From an uncultured bacterium (GTDB lineage: Bacteria; Planctomycetota; UBA1135; GCA-002686595): a stretch of 42,788 nucleotides of DNA. The DNA is taken from contig CALEMP010000167.1 of assembly GCA_937910685.1 (NCBI GenBank), positions 1 to 42,788 of the forward strand. The letters are read 5' to 3'. The position numbers were made by a program, and so were the translations under genes. Below are positions 7,717 to 15,919 of the stretch, in pieces. Below the pieces are notes generated by a model, which searched no databases, was not told where the DNA came from, and saw only the letters and a program-made list of their open reading frames with translations. Within the stretch, counting starts at the first letter, position 1. Each line of letters starts with the position of its first letter.

Positions 7717-8631
7717 ATGCCAGCCACCACGAACATCTCCGCCAAAGGCCTGACCCGCCGCTTCGGTGACCATCAGGCCCTGCATCCCACAGACCTGGAG
7801 GTGGGACCTGGCATCACGGGGCTGCTGGGGCCCAACGGCAGCGGGAAAAGCACATTCATGCGTTGCTTGGTGGGACTGGTGCGACCCGATGCAGGGACAG
7901 CGGTAATCGACGGGGTGACGCTCACCGGGGACGGGGTAGAGATTCGACGGCGGGTGACCTATGCCCCCGGAGAGCTCGCCCTTTATGGGGAGCTGAGGGC
8001 TGATGAGCACCTGCGGTTTTTACTGCGCGGGCGCGAGGACGAAGCCTTCGGCCGCGCAAAGAAGATAGCCCAGATCCTCGGCCTTCCCCTTGGGCAAAAG
8101 GTACGCAGCTTTAGCCACGGCATGAAGCGTCAATTGATTTTTGCGGCCGCCATGGCTCCCGATGTGCGCGTGCGCATCTTGGATGAACCGACCGAAGGCC
8201 TAGATCCCACCAAACGCTCCGAAGTCCTTGAGCTCATGGCCGAGGACGCCCAAGACGGGCGCACGATCCTGCTCTCGTCCCACCACTTGGGCGAGGTGGA
8301 CGCGATCTGCGAAAACCTAGCCTTCCTCGATGGTGGGCGCCTTGTCTCCGTGGAGAACGCCAACCGGGTTCGCGAGCGCACCAGCCAAATCGTGCGTATC
8401 TGGTGGACCGGAGGCGCACCAAAAAACGCGGTCCAAATTCTCTCCTCCCTTGGCGAAGAAGAGGTCAAATTGCAGGACGACCACCTAATGATTCACCTGA
8501 CAAGCAGCGATCCGCGACCGTTCCTCAAACGCCTAGGGGATGCCCCCTTGCCCGCCCCCTCCGCCGTGGAGCATGGGCGTATTTCCCTGGCCCTGCTCTA
8601 CCGTGAGATCTACGGCGTGGAGGGCGTCTAG
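7717..8631 (+). CDS. ABC transporter ATP-binding protein (ABC-2 exporter type)
   Basis: 304 residues. Walker A GPNGSGKS at 38-45, a divergent signature FSHGMKRQ at 132-139, Walker B RILDEPTEGLDP with the catalytic glutamate at 157, and the H-loop SSHHLGE near 187-193. The C-terminal ~80 residues form the accessory domain common in the CcmA/NatA-like group. It powers export together with the membrane subunit encoded 2 nt downstream; the substrate is not evident. The ATG at 7717 is supported by a TAnnnT hexamer 6 nt upstream. It is transcribed divergently from the kinase gene across a 57-bp gap. Confidence 0.92.
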   Translation: MPATTNISAKGLTRRFGDHQALHPTDLEVGPGITGLLGPNGSGKSTFMRCLVGLVRPDAGTAVIDGVTLTGDGVEIRRRVTYAPGELALYGELRADEHLRFLLRGREDEAFGRAKKIAQILGLPLGQKVRSFSHGMKRQLIFAAAMAPDVRVRILDEPTEGLDPTKRSEVLELMAEDAQDGRTILLSSHHLGEVDAICENLAFLDGGRLVSVENANRVRERTSQIVRIWWTGGAPKNAVQILSSLGEEEVKLQDDHLMIHLTSSDPRPFLKRLGDAPLPAPSAVEHGRISLALLYREIYGVEGV

Positions 8632-8633
8632 CC

Positions 8634-9398
8634 ATGAGTCGCTCCACCAAAGGCTGGCTGTTCACCCTGCTGGGATACACCCTGGTGCTTGAGCTGATGC
8701 TGGCCGCCGCCATCCTCTACTGGCCCAACTTCCGCGACAACCTAGGGGCGGTAAAACTGCTCTCCAAGCCACTTCCGGTGCTGGGTGACATCATCGCGCA
8801 AGTGGAGAGCATGGGCGTCGCCGCCTATGTGGTGGGCCAACATTTCTTCAAGGGTTGCAACGTTCTGGGTGCTGCCGCGGCCGCATTGATTGGCGCGTCT
8901 GCAGTGGCCGGCGAAGCTCAACGGGGGACCCTTGAGATTTGGCTCGCGCGGCCCGTGACCCGCCTGCGCCTCGCCAGCGAACGGTACCTTTCGGGGCAAG
9001 CCGTTATCTGGTTGGGGGTCTTCTTGACCACTCTAACAATCCCCCTCTTGTTGACACAGGTCGACGAGATCATGCGGCTGGACCGGCTGATGCTTTGCGC
9101 TCTGCACCAGTGCCTTTTCTTGGGGGCGGTTTACTCGATCACATTCTTGATATCCTGCGCCTCCAGCGAGCCCATGCGTATCTCCATGGGCGTGCTCTTC
9201 TTCATGATTTTCCAATTCGGAATCTACATGGTGAAGACCGTCACCCATTGGAGTGTCTACCGGCTGGCGGACATCGAGGTCTTCCACCACATTCTTGTGG
9301 ATGGTGTGCTGGATTGGGGCATCGCGGGTCCCATGCTGGCAATCAACTTGGCGGGTTTTCTCGGGGGCTACGTCTTCTTGAAACGCCGATGCCCCTAG
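8634..9398 (+). CDS. ABC-2 type transporter permease
   Basis: 254 residues with about six hydrophobic segments and the EAQRGTLEIWLARPVTRLRL motif typical of ABC-2 permeases, the cytoplasmic coupling region after TM2. It begins 2 nt after the ATPase stop, so the two form one exporter; the substrate is unknown. Its stop TAG lies in the palindrome CTAG (9395-9398), whose other strand supplies the TAG of the convergent TPR gene. Confidence 0.9.
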   Translation: MSRSTKGWLFTLLGYTLVLELMLAAAILYWPNFRDNLGAVKLLSKPLPVLGDIIAQVESMGVAAYVVGQHFFKGCNVLGAAAAALIGASAVAGEAQRGTLEIWLARPVTRLRLASERYLSGQAVIWLGVFLTTLTIPLLLTQVDEIMRLDRLMLCALHQCLFLGAVYSITFLISCASSEPMRISMGVLFFMIFQFGIYMVKTVTHWSVYRLADIEVFHHILVDGVLDWGIAGPMLAINLAGFLGGYVFLKRRCP

Positions 9399-10093
9399 CG
9401 CGCAAGCCGTGCCTTCACGGCCCACACTAAATCTTCGGTCTTCCGGCGTCCGGGCGCTTGGGACACGAGCCCCTTGACCTGGGCGAAGGCTTCCTGTGCC
9501 TCCTTCGCGCGCCCCAAAACCGCAAGAGCCCTTCCCCGCCTATAGGCACTTTCCGGCGACGAGCCGTGCTCCCGTTCACAGATCTGGACACACTCTAGCG
9601 CGCGCTCCGGATTGCTCAACTCCTGGGCGCAGGCCGCGGCACCCAAGGCCGCTGCCCCATAACCCGCCGCGGGATCGATGATCAGCGCTGCCTCGAAAGC
9701 AGCACCCGCCCCAACCGTATCCCCGAGGGCACGGCGCGCACGGCCCAAACCCAGCTGCCATTCCACCCGGTCCGGTTCACCGCTGGCTGCTTCCTCAAAA
9801 AGAGGCAGGGCGCGCCGGGTACGCCCTTGACTGAGCAAAACCCCGGCCAGTTTGCCCTTGGCATGGGGTGTATCCACCGCACCCATGGAACGCAGCACCG
9901 CCCGCTCACGCCGGCGGTCGAGGCTCCAAGCGGCAAACTTCGATGCCCCCACAGAAATCAAAATGGCAACCAACCAGAAGGAAATCAGGGGAATGTGCAG
10001 CAGAGGACCGATCACGGGCACGCCCCCAAGAACGGTTCGCAGAATGCTGAGGGCGACAAATGTCCCCAAGAAAAATAGAATCAAGCGTGCCAA
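9395..10093 (-). CDS. membrane-anchored tetratricopeptide-repeat protein
   Basis: 232 residues. Two hydrophobic segments (about 4-22 and 33-51) are followed by a basic stretch (DRRRERAVLR) and four to five TPR-like helical pairs from about 70 to 225, for example GKLAGVLLSQGRTRRALPLF and GLGRARRALGDTVGAGAAFEAAL. TPR domains mediate protein-protein contacts; no enzymatic motif is present. The start is a TTG at 10093, with the hexamer TAAGGT 9 nt upstream on the minus strand. That hexamer overlaps a TATCCT on the plus strand facing lpxB. Partners are unknown. Confidence 0.8.
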   Translation of the reverse strand: MARLILFFLGTFVALSILRTVLGGVPVIGPLLHIPLISFWLVAILISVGASKFAAWSLDRRRERAVLRSMGAVDTPHAKGKLAGVLLSQGRTRRALPLFEEAASGEPDRVEWQLGLGRARRALGDTVGAGAAFEAALIIDPAAGYGAAALGAAACAQELSNPERALECVQICEREHGSSPESAYRRGRALAVLGRAKEAQEAFAQVKGLVSQAPGRRKTEDLVWAVKARLAR

Positions 10094-10102
10094 GGGTCGC
10101 CC

Positions 10103-10112
10103 ACCTTATCCT
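10103..10112. promoter_or_regulatory. overlapping divergent -10 candidates (TPR gene and lpxB)
   Basis: Minus-strand TAAGGT (10108-10103) lies 9 nt before the TPR gene's TTG. Plus-strand TATCCT (10107-10112) lies 9 nt before an in-frame TTG at 10122 of the lpxB frame. The two hexamers share two base pairs, so simultaneous use is unlikely. Confidence 0.35.
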
Positions 10113-10229
10113 CTGACTCTCTTGAAGCTGCCAACTCTCTTCTCCAAAGGCCCCTTGTCCCTTATCACGGGGCGCTCGAGCCAACCTCCCAGTCCCAAAT
10201 GGGCGGTGAGGCTGGAACTTGGTCGGGCC

Positions 10230-11537
10230 ATGTGGGGGCTCTTACGCGGGCTCGCATCCCTCCCTGCCTTTTGGATTGAGGAGCAGGGCATTAAGCAACA
10301 GGTGCGCGATGATGTGCTCGCTGCCCCCCAAGCACCACAGACCTGCCCCGTCAGCGATCCACCCCTCCACCGCCCCCTCAAGATCTTCATCGCCTGCGCG
10401 GAACCCAGCGGTGAAATCCACGCCTGCTCCTTGGCCCGGGCTCTACAGGATGAATTGCGCGAGTTAGGCGCACCGCCTCCGGAGCTCTTTGGTTTTGGGG
10501 GCCCAGCCTTGGCAGGCGCCGGGGTGACTCTCTTGGGCGACCCAGGGGCACGGGCCACCATGGATGCGGGTGAAGCAGCCAAGGGCATTGGTTTCTACTG
10601 CGAGCTCATGGAACGCCTCGCACGCTGTTGCGACGAACACTCCCTCGATGCATTCGTGCCCATCGACTCACCGGCCCTGTACGTGCCCATGGCCAGCCTG
10701 GCCAAGGACCGAGGCGTGGCCACGATTCACTTTGTGGCCCCGCAATATTGGGCCTGGGCTCCTTGGCGGGTTGGACGCTACAAGCGCGTGATGGACCTGG
10801 CCCTGACCATTCTCCCCTTCGAGCCACGCTGGTATCGGCGGCACGGGGTGAAGACCAGTCATGTGGGCCATCCGATTCTCGACACCTTGGGTCCCCTCAA
10901 GGACCTGCCTGCCCAGGATTCACGAACGGCCCTGGTCCTCCTGCCTGGATCGAGGGCGGGAGAGATCGAGGACAACCTAGGTTGGATGCTGGCTCGCGTG
11001 CGAGAACAGTTACCGCGACTCAAGTGCACAGAGGTACTGATCTGCCAGTCCTCCCCCCGCCACCGGGAACGCATCGAGAGAATCCTTCAGAGTGAAAGCG
11101 TCGAGGCTCAACTCATGGTCGGGGACCTGCACGCTTGTCTGGGCCGGGCGCGCACAGCCTTTGCGGTGTCGGGCACGGTGCTCATGGAAGTCATGCACCA
11201 CAGGATCCCTGCCCTGGTGGTTTACCGCGTGGATCACAGCTGGAAGAAGCACGCCTTTTGGCTGCTCACATGCCCCTGGGTCGGAAAGCCGAACCTTGTG
11301 GCGGGAGAAGAGATCTTCCCGGAATTTGGCTTTGTGGGCCAAGGGGACCCGGAAAAGGTGGGGGCAGAATTGGTCGCCCTAGATGCGGACCCTGCCCGGC
11401 GAAAAGCCGTGTCCAGGGGCATTCAAAGAGCTTTTTCGCGCCTAGGTGCCGCGGGGGCTGCGAAACGTGCGGCCCGCGCGGTCCTTCATGAAATCGCCCC
11501 TGCAGAATCTAAGAGGGATGATGGGGAAATTTCGTGA
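10230..11537 (+). CDS. lpxB: lipid-A-disaccharide synthase
   Basis: 435 residues, longer than E. coli LpxB (382). The conserved blocks are present in order: IACAEPSGEIHA (cf. AGEASGD), FGFGGPALAGAG, VAPQYWAWAPWRVGRYK, SHVGHPILD, LLPGSRAGEIEDN, VSGTVLMEVMHHRIPALVVY and KPNLVAGEEIFPEFGF. The enzyme joins UDP-2,3-diacyl-GlcN and lipid X into the lipid A disaccharide at the inner membrane, so the organism probably has an LPS-type outer membrane. About 50 residues precede the catalytic core. I used ATG 10230; in-frame GTG 10206 or TTG 10122 (with TATCCT 9 nt before it) are alternatives. The stop overlaps the GTG of the ECF sigma gene (GTGA). Confidence 0.93.
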   Translation: MWGLLRGLASLPAFWIEEQGIKQQVRDDVLAAPQAPQTCPVSDPPLHRPLKIFIACAEPSGEIHACSLARALQDELRELGAPPPELFGFGGPALAGAGVTLLGDPGARATMDAGEAAKGIGFYCELMERLARCCDEHSLDAFVPIDSPALYVPMASLAKDRGVATIHFVAPQYWAWAPWRVGRYKRVMDLALTILPFEPRWYRRHGVKTSHVGHPILDTLGPLKDLPAQDSRTALVLLPGSRAGEIEDNLGWMLARVREQLPRLKCTEVLICQSSPRHRERIERILQSESVEAQLMVGDLHACLGRARTAFAVSGTVLMEVMHHRIPALVVYRVDHSWKKHAFWLLTCPWVGKPNLVAGEEIFPEFGFVGQGDPEKVGAELVALDADPARRKAVSRGIQRAFSRLGAAGAAKRAARAVLHEIAPAESKRDDGEIS

Positions 11538-12157
11538 ATGGGCCCCGAGATCCTGCGTACCGCACCCCAGTGGGTCCTCAAGCAACAAAACTAATGACAC
11601 GTACACGCGCCGGCGATCAGACGGCGTTTGACGAACTCGTGCCCCTGGTTCGGGGACGCGCCTACCAATTGGCTCGGTCCTGGGTGGGCAATCACCATGA
11701 TGCGATGGAACTCAGTCAAGACGCCCTGCTGCGGGTTTACAAGGCGCGCAGCAAGTACGACCCCACGAGTCCCTTCCTGCCCTGGTTTCATCGCATCCTG
11801 CGCAACACCTGCATCTCGTTTCTACGCAAACGTCGGCCGCACATCAGCGTGCGCCTGATTGGCAAGGAAGACGGTGTGGATGACTATGAACTCATCGACG
11901 AGAACGCCAATCCGGTGCAGGATGCTCAACAGGCGGAGCACGCCCAACTGTATTCCCAGGCGCTTCAGACCCTCTCACAAAACGACCGCGAGATTCTGAC
12001 CCTCCGGCACACCCAAGAACTCTCCTATCGCGAAATCGCCGAGAGCCTTGGCCTTAAGGAGGGCACGGTCATGTCCCGCCTGTTCCATGCCCGCCGCCGT
12101 TTGCGCCTCGCCCTAGGACCGGTCCTAGGAGAGGCACCTTCGTCCCAACCCGCCTAA
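11534..12157 (+). CDS. RNA polymerase sigma factor, ECF (sigma-70) family
   Basis: 207 residues. Region 2 runs from about residue 27 to 95 (TAFDELVPLVRGRAYQLAR, then DAMELSQDALLRVYKA, then FLPWFHRILRNTCISFLRK). Region 4 spans about 140-195 with the helix-turn-helix ELSYREIAESLGLKEGTVMS and RLFHARRRL. There is no extra domain. The GTG start at 11534 overlaps the lpxB stop; ATG 11594 (residue 21) is an alternative nearer the usual start of region 2. Translational coupling to lpxB and a membrane anti-sigma-like protein 39 bp downstream suggest control of an envelope-related regulon. No matching promoter motif could be assigned in the window. Confidence 0.93.
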   Translation: MNGPRDPAYRTPVGPQATKLMTRTRAGDQTAFDELVPLVRGRAYQLARSWVGNHHDAMELSQDALLRVYKARSKYDPTSPFLPWFHRILRNTCISFLRKRRPHISVRLIGKEDGVDDYELIDENANPVQDAQQAEHAQLYSQALQTLSQNDREILTLRHTQELSYREIAESLGLKEGTVMSRLFHARRRLRLALGPVLGEAPSSQPA

Positions 12158-12196
12158 GCTCTAGGCCTTTCCTTTTTACCACCCCACCCTTTCACC

Positions 12197-12634
12197 ATGA
12201 ACGAGTCCCAGCCGAGCCAGAATCAGTTGGATGTCATGCGCTACGCAGACGGGGAACTCCCTGCCAATGAGGCGCAGAGCATGGAGCAACGCCTGGCCAC
12301 AGACCCTTCTCTGCGCCGTGAACTCGCCGCCTACCAGACCCTCGAAGTCCTTGCCCGCAACACGGCACCCCCCGAACCGGCAGACCTAGAATGGCAGCAA
12401 CTGCGCTCGGGCACTGTTCATCGGGGCGTTGGCCTTGTCAGCTGGCTTCTCATCGGAGTCTCCTCCCTCGCCTATTTTTCCTGGGTGCTGGCCACGCTCT
12501 TCGGCTGGACCGCCCCCCCCCACCCGGCTATCTTCGGTCTAGGCGCTGTGGGCCTCATCCTGTTGACCCTCATGCTGCTGCGCGAGCGCGTGGCCGTCCT
12601 CCCCCTCGACCCCTACCGGAAAGTCAAACGATGA
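12197..12634 (+). CDS. anti-sigma-factor-like membrane protein
   Basis: 145 residues. The N-terminal DVMRYADGELPANEAQSMEQ and the following LATDPSLRRELAAY match the short helical anti-sigma (RsrA/zf-HC2-like) layout, but the zinc-ligand HxxxCxxC is absent. Two transmembrane segments follow (about 78-103 and 111-128), with a short basic tail. It lies directly after the ECF sigma gene, as anti-sigma genes usually do, so it probably holds the sigma factor at the membrane. The ATG of the next gene overlaps its stop by 4 nt. Confidence 0.75.
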   Translation: MNESQPSQNQLDVMRYADGELPANEAQSMEQRLATDPSLRRELAAYQTLEVLARNTAPPEPADLEWQQLRSGTVHRGVGLVSWLLIGVSSLAYFSWVLATLFGWTAPPHPAIFGLGAVGLILLTLMLLRERVAVLPLDPYRKVKR

Positions 12635-12957
12635 TCACCACCACAACCAGCACCGTCGCTGGGCGCACCATTACAGAAAGCCTAGGGGTCGTCCGCGGCA
12701 CCACGGTCCGTGCCCGCCATGTGGGCCGGGACATCATGGCTGCAATCCGCATGCTCGTGGGAGGCGAGGTGGAGGAGTACACCAAGCTCGTGGCCGAAGC
12801 CCGAGAGCAGTCTATGGATCGGATGACCGCCGAAGCCCGCTCACTGGGAGCCCATGCGGTGGTCGGGGTAAGATTTGGCACCAGTATGGTCGCCCAGGGG
12901 GCTGCGGAATTGTTGGTCTACGGGACGGCTGTTCGCTTTGCCGATCAAGAAGGGTAG
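12631..12957 (+). CDS. YbjQ (DUF74) family protein
   Basis: 108 residues, the normal size for the YbjQ family, a pentameric fold of unknown role once called heavy-metal-binding. Characteristic features are an opening ITTTTSTVAGRTITESLGVV, then RGTTVRARHVGRDI, then ARSLGAHAVVGVRFGTS. The start ATG overlaps the anti-sigma stop (ATGA), which ties it to the sigma/anti-sigma unit. No metal-binding cysteine is present. Confidence 0.9.
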   Translation: MITTTTSTVAGRTITESLGVVRGTTVRARHVGRDIMAAIRMLVGGEVEEYTKLVAEAREQSMDRMTAEARSLGAHAVVGVRFGTSMVAQGAAELLVYGTAVRFADQEG

Positions 12958-13000
12958 AGTGCCGGGGTCGCCCCAGCGCCCAGTCCAGACCCCCAAATTC

Positions 13001-15082
13001 GTGCACCGCTTCCCCATCCTTCTACTTCTGTTCACAGCCTTCGCGGCCTGCAGCCATCCAGTGCAAGCGGGTGGCCAGAGTTCCTTTCGCCGTACGCCCA
13101 TCCTCGAGGTCATAGGCAAGCAACCGACCCAGCCAGCCCCCGAGGTGTTGGCCCGCTGGGATGTCAGCCGCTTGATCCCCAGCGGTTGGGCTGCACGTGG
13201 CGAAACCAAGATCCGTGTGGTGGCCGACGCCGACCAGCCATCTGCCTTGCAGATCGAAGCGGGAAACAACAGCACCTTGGACATACGCGACCTGCCGCTC
13301 CTGAAAACGAATCGTTTGCGCCTCAAAATGCGCGGCGGTCCCTGCCGCGTCAAGGTCGAGTTCTTCACTCGAACCAAGAGCTTGGGGATCACGCGCACCG
13401 TCCAGCTCGACTCCCCCACAGAGTTCATCCAGGTAGACTTCGACGCAGCCTTCCTGGGCCGCTCCGGCAATTCCCCCGATCGCGTGCTCATCCGCGTGGT
13501 CGGCACCCACGAAAGCCTGTACTTGGCCAGCCTTGCCCTACTCAAGGTCAGCCCATCTGGTTGGTTGCCCGAGCCCGGCTCGACCCCCTGGCTCTCCATT
13601 GGAGAAGATCAACGCAAAGCCACGGGTTTACGATCGAACACTCCGCTCCGTGTCCGGTTCCGCGGGGTCGGGGGCGCGCGACTTGAATTCAACTTCGGCG
13701 TCCCCCCGGAAGCCGTAGGCGAAGTCGATGCGCGCCTTGAGGTAAAACTCTGGCCAGAGCGCGGAGATCCACGGGAAACCAGTTACCTCATTTCCGCCCA
13801 ACGGGGTGGAATGCCGTGGCAAGCCGCGCACTTGGACATTCCCCACGCCTTGGATGGACGCCAGATCACCGCCACCTTCCGCTTGGTGCCAAAGGGCCTT
13901 GCCCTAGCTGCTCTGGCTTTGACCCCTCCCCAATTGGTACGAGCCGCGGAACGTCCGTCGATCCTGCTGATGACCGTAGACGGTTTCCGCGCAGACGCGG
14001 TCACCACGCCGGGGGGAGCACCCCTGATTGAACAAGCCCAGCGCAGGGAACTCACCCGCGTGCTGCGCACTCCTAGCAATTCACCACGGGTTGCGGCGGG
14101 AGCCATCCTGACAGGCCAGTCCCCCACGGAAAACGGTTTGCTCCTGGACACCGATCGCTTGCCTACGGATGCGAACACCCTGGCTGGTGAACTCTCCCGG
14201 GCAGGCTACCTCACCCTGGCTTTGGTGGGCGACCCCCAGCTGGGCCATGGATCAGGCCTCCTGGAAGAATTCGACTGGGTCTTTGCTCCCCAAGAGGGAG
14301 CCGACGCGGATGCACTGGGAGCCCAAGCCGCGGTTTGGCTCGCCAATCTGCCGCCAGCTCCACTTTTCGTTTGGATGCACGCGAGCGACCCCCTGCCCCC
14401 CTATGACCCAAAGCTGCGCTTCGTCCGCCGCTTCTCCGATCAAGTGGGCGACAAGGAATTCCTGCCTCCCGAGTTCCGGCCGGCCTGGAATCCCGACGAG
14501 GAAGACGCCCGGGTCGTGCGCGTTCGATACCGCGCCGAAATATCCGAAGTCGAACGCCAGCTTGCGCGCCTGATCGCCCGGGGCCGGCTTTCCACGTCGA
14601 TCTGGGCCATGGCCGGACTACGCGGCCAGGGCCACGGCGAGAACGGCGCATGGTGGCGTTCGGACCGCATGACCCCCGAAATTTTGGATGTGCCCATAAT
14701 CTCCATGGGAGTCCGAGGGAAGCAAGTGCTTTCGGGTCTTGATGGGGGCATCTCTTCGGTGGGCCGCGCCCTTCTGGATAGCGCGGGTCTTGATAACCTT
14801 GAGTTCCCCTCTGGCCTGGGAGGCAACGACTTAGCCTTTTCCGCGGATGGATCAAGAATCTCCCTACGCAGTGAAATGGGCCTCGGGATCCTCGCCCTCA
14901 ACAAATCCCAAGACGGACCAGCCCCGCGCAAGAAGCACGGGTTCCACTGGATCGGATCCAATCGCACACCTGAGGAACTTCAGGCTGTCCACAGGGATCT
15001 CTTGATGCGCCTAGAAAACCTCCAAGTCGACGGGCTCGCGGACTGCGCCTGCGAACAGTGCGCCCGAGCCGACCAGCAATAG
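13001..15082 (+). CDS. lipoprotein with degenerate sulfatase/alkaline-phosphatase-like domain
   Basis: From GTG 13001 the protein has 693 residues. It opens with a lipoprotein signal: HRF, a hydrophobic run, and a lipobox FAAC with Cys17. Residues about 40-310 form an uncharacterised beta-rich region. From about 320 there is a sulfatase-like domain: ILLMTVDGFRAD (D327), SNSPRVAAGAILTG (359-372) where sulfatases have C/S-x-P-S-R, and a C-terminal GENGAWW...VPIISMG. The second aspartate of the usual DD pair is G, and the SDHG metal motif reads AGLRG (538-542). A catalytic sulfatase is therefore doubtful; a binding or structural role is possible. It lies 43 bp after ybjQ, last in the lpxB-sigma cluster. 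Confidence 0.75.
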   Translation: MHRFPILLLLFTAFAACSHPVQAGGQSSFRRTPILEVIGKQPTQPAPEVLARWDVSRLIPSGWAARGETKIRVVADADQPSALQIEAGNNSTLDIRDLPLLKTNRLRLKMRGGPCRVKVEFFTRTKSLGITRTVQLDSPTEFIQVDFDAAFLGRSGNSPDRVLIRVVGTHESLYLASLALLKVSPSGWLPEPGSTPWLSIGEDQRKATGLRSNTPLRVRFRGVGGARLEFNFGVPPEAVGEVDARLEVKLWPERGDPRETSYLISAQRGGMPWQAAHLDIPHALDGRQITATFRLVPKGLALAALALTPPQLVRAAERPSILLMTVDGFRADAVTTPGGAPLIEQAQRRELTRVLRTPSNSPRVAAGAILTGQSPTENGLLLDTDRLPTDANTLAGELSRAGYLTLALVGDPQLGHGSGLLEEFDWVFAPQEGADADALGAQAAVWLANLPPAPLFVWMHASDPLPPYDPKLRFVRRFSDQVGDKEFLPPEFRPAWNPDEEDARVVRVRYRAEISEVERQLARLIARGRLSTSIWAMAGLRGQGHGENGAWWRSDRMTPEILDVPIISMGVRGKQVLSGLDGGISSVGRALLDSAGLDNLEFPSGLGGNDLAFSADGSRISLRSEMGLGILALNKSQDGPAPRKKHGFHWIGSNRTPEELQAVHRDLLMRLENLQVDGLADCACEQCARADQQ

Positions 15083-15094
15083 AGACCGGGACGA

Positions 15095-15769
15095 TCAGGG
15101 CCCGGAGCGTTCGGTCAACACCAACTCTAGTCCCTTGCGCCGCAGGTCCGGCACGTGACAATCCTTGGTGGGGTAGCCCACGGGAATCAAGAGGAATGCT
15201 TTTCTACGCTCCGGCTGCTTCAGCAAAGTGCTAAGAAAACCCATGGGGCTAGGGGTGTGGGTCAAGGTTGCAAGCCCCGCTAGGTGCAATGCGCTGAGCA
15301 ACATCCCGGCGGCAATGCCCACAGATTCTTGGGTGTAGTAATGCTGCCGTCGTTGGGCCTGGTCATCCTCGCCCCAGGCCTCTCGGAAAATCACGATCAG
15401 ACTGGGGGCCTCCTCCAAGAAGGGCTTGTCGTGATCGGTGCCCAGAGGTTCCAAGTCCTCGATCCACTGTTGGTTCATACGCCCCGCGTAATTCTCGCGC
15501 TCTTCCACTTCGGCAGCCAGCCGGATTTCTCGTTTAATTTTCGGGTCGGTGACCAGCACAAAATGCCAAGGCTGCTTGTGCGCCCCGGATGGAGCACTGG
15601 CCGCAGTCAGAATGCAGGAGCGCAGGACTTCGATCGGGATCGGATCGGAAGAAAAGTGTCGCACGCTGCGGCGGGTGGCGAGGGCTTTGAAATGGGCATC
15701 TGCGCGGCGGAGCATTTCGTCCTCTGGATAGCGTTCGAATCCAAGAGGGATGGGCTGGGGTGAATCCAT
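15095..15769 (-). CDS. nitroreductase-fold flavoprotein, iodotyrosine-deiodinase (IYD)-like
   Basis: 224 residues. FMN-contacting RRSVRHFS (33-40) and SAPSGAHKQPWHFVLVTD (58-75) mark the nitroreductase fold. The rest follows the animal iodotyrosine deiodinase closely: RENYAGRM, APSLIVIF, HYYTQESVGIAAGMLLSAL, LATLTHTPSP, and IPVGYPTKDCHVPDLRRK. The three residues that hold the iodotyrosine zwitterion in human IYD (E157, Y161, K182, recalled numbering) align with E90, Y94 and K115. Reductive dehalogenation of halotyrosines using FMN and a reductase partner is thus plausible; bacterial IYD homologues are known. The start ATG lies 6 nt after TAGGGT. It is divergent from the toroid protein gene and convergent with the lipoprotein gene. 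Confidence 0.88.
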   Translation of the reverse strand: MDSPQPIPLGFERYPEDEMLRRADAHFKALATRRSVRHFSSDPIPIEVLRSCILTAASAPSGAHKQPWHFVLVTDPKIKREIRLAAEVEERENYAGRMNQQWIEDLEPLGTDHDKPFLEEAPSLIVIFREAWGEDDQAQRRQHYYTQESVGIAAGMLLSALHLAGLATLTHTPSPMGFLSTLLKQPERRKAFLLIPVGYPTKDCHVPDLRRKGLELVLTERSGP

Positions 15770-15775
15770 GGGAGC

Positions 15776-15781
15776 ACCCTA
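15776..15781 (-). promoter_or_regulatory. candidate -10 (TAnnnT) of the IYD-like gene, leaderless spacing
   Basis: TAGGGT on the minus strand, then GCTCCC and the ATG at 15769. Confidence 0.5.
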
Positions 15782-15919
15782 CCCAAGACCTACCGGGGCG
15801 TGAGATAGTTCCTGACTGGCGCAGGGGACCCGAGAGCGGCCCCCAATCCCCTGAACCTCCCCTTGCCCGCCGCCGTTGGCCCCCCCCAGGTGGCATCCTT
15901 GTGCCCTGCCCCCAAGCCC

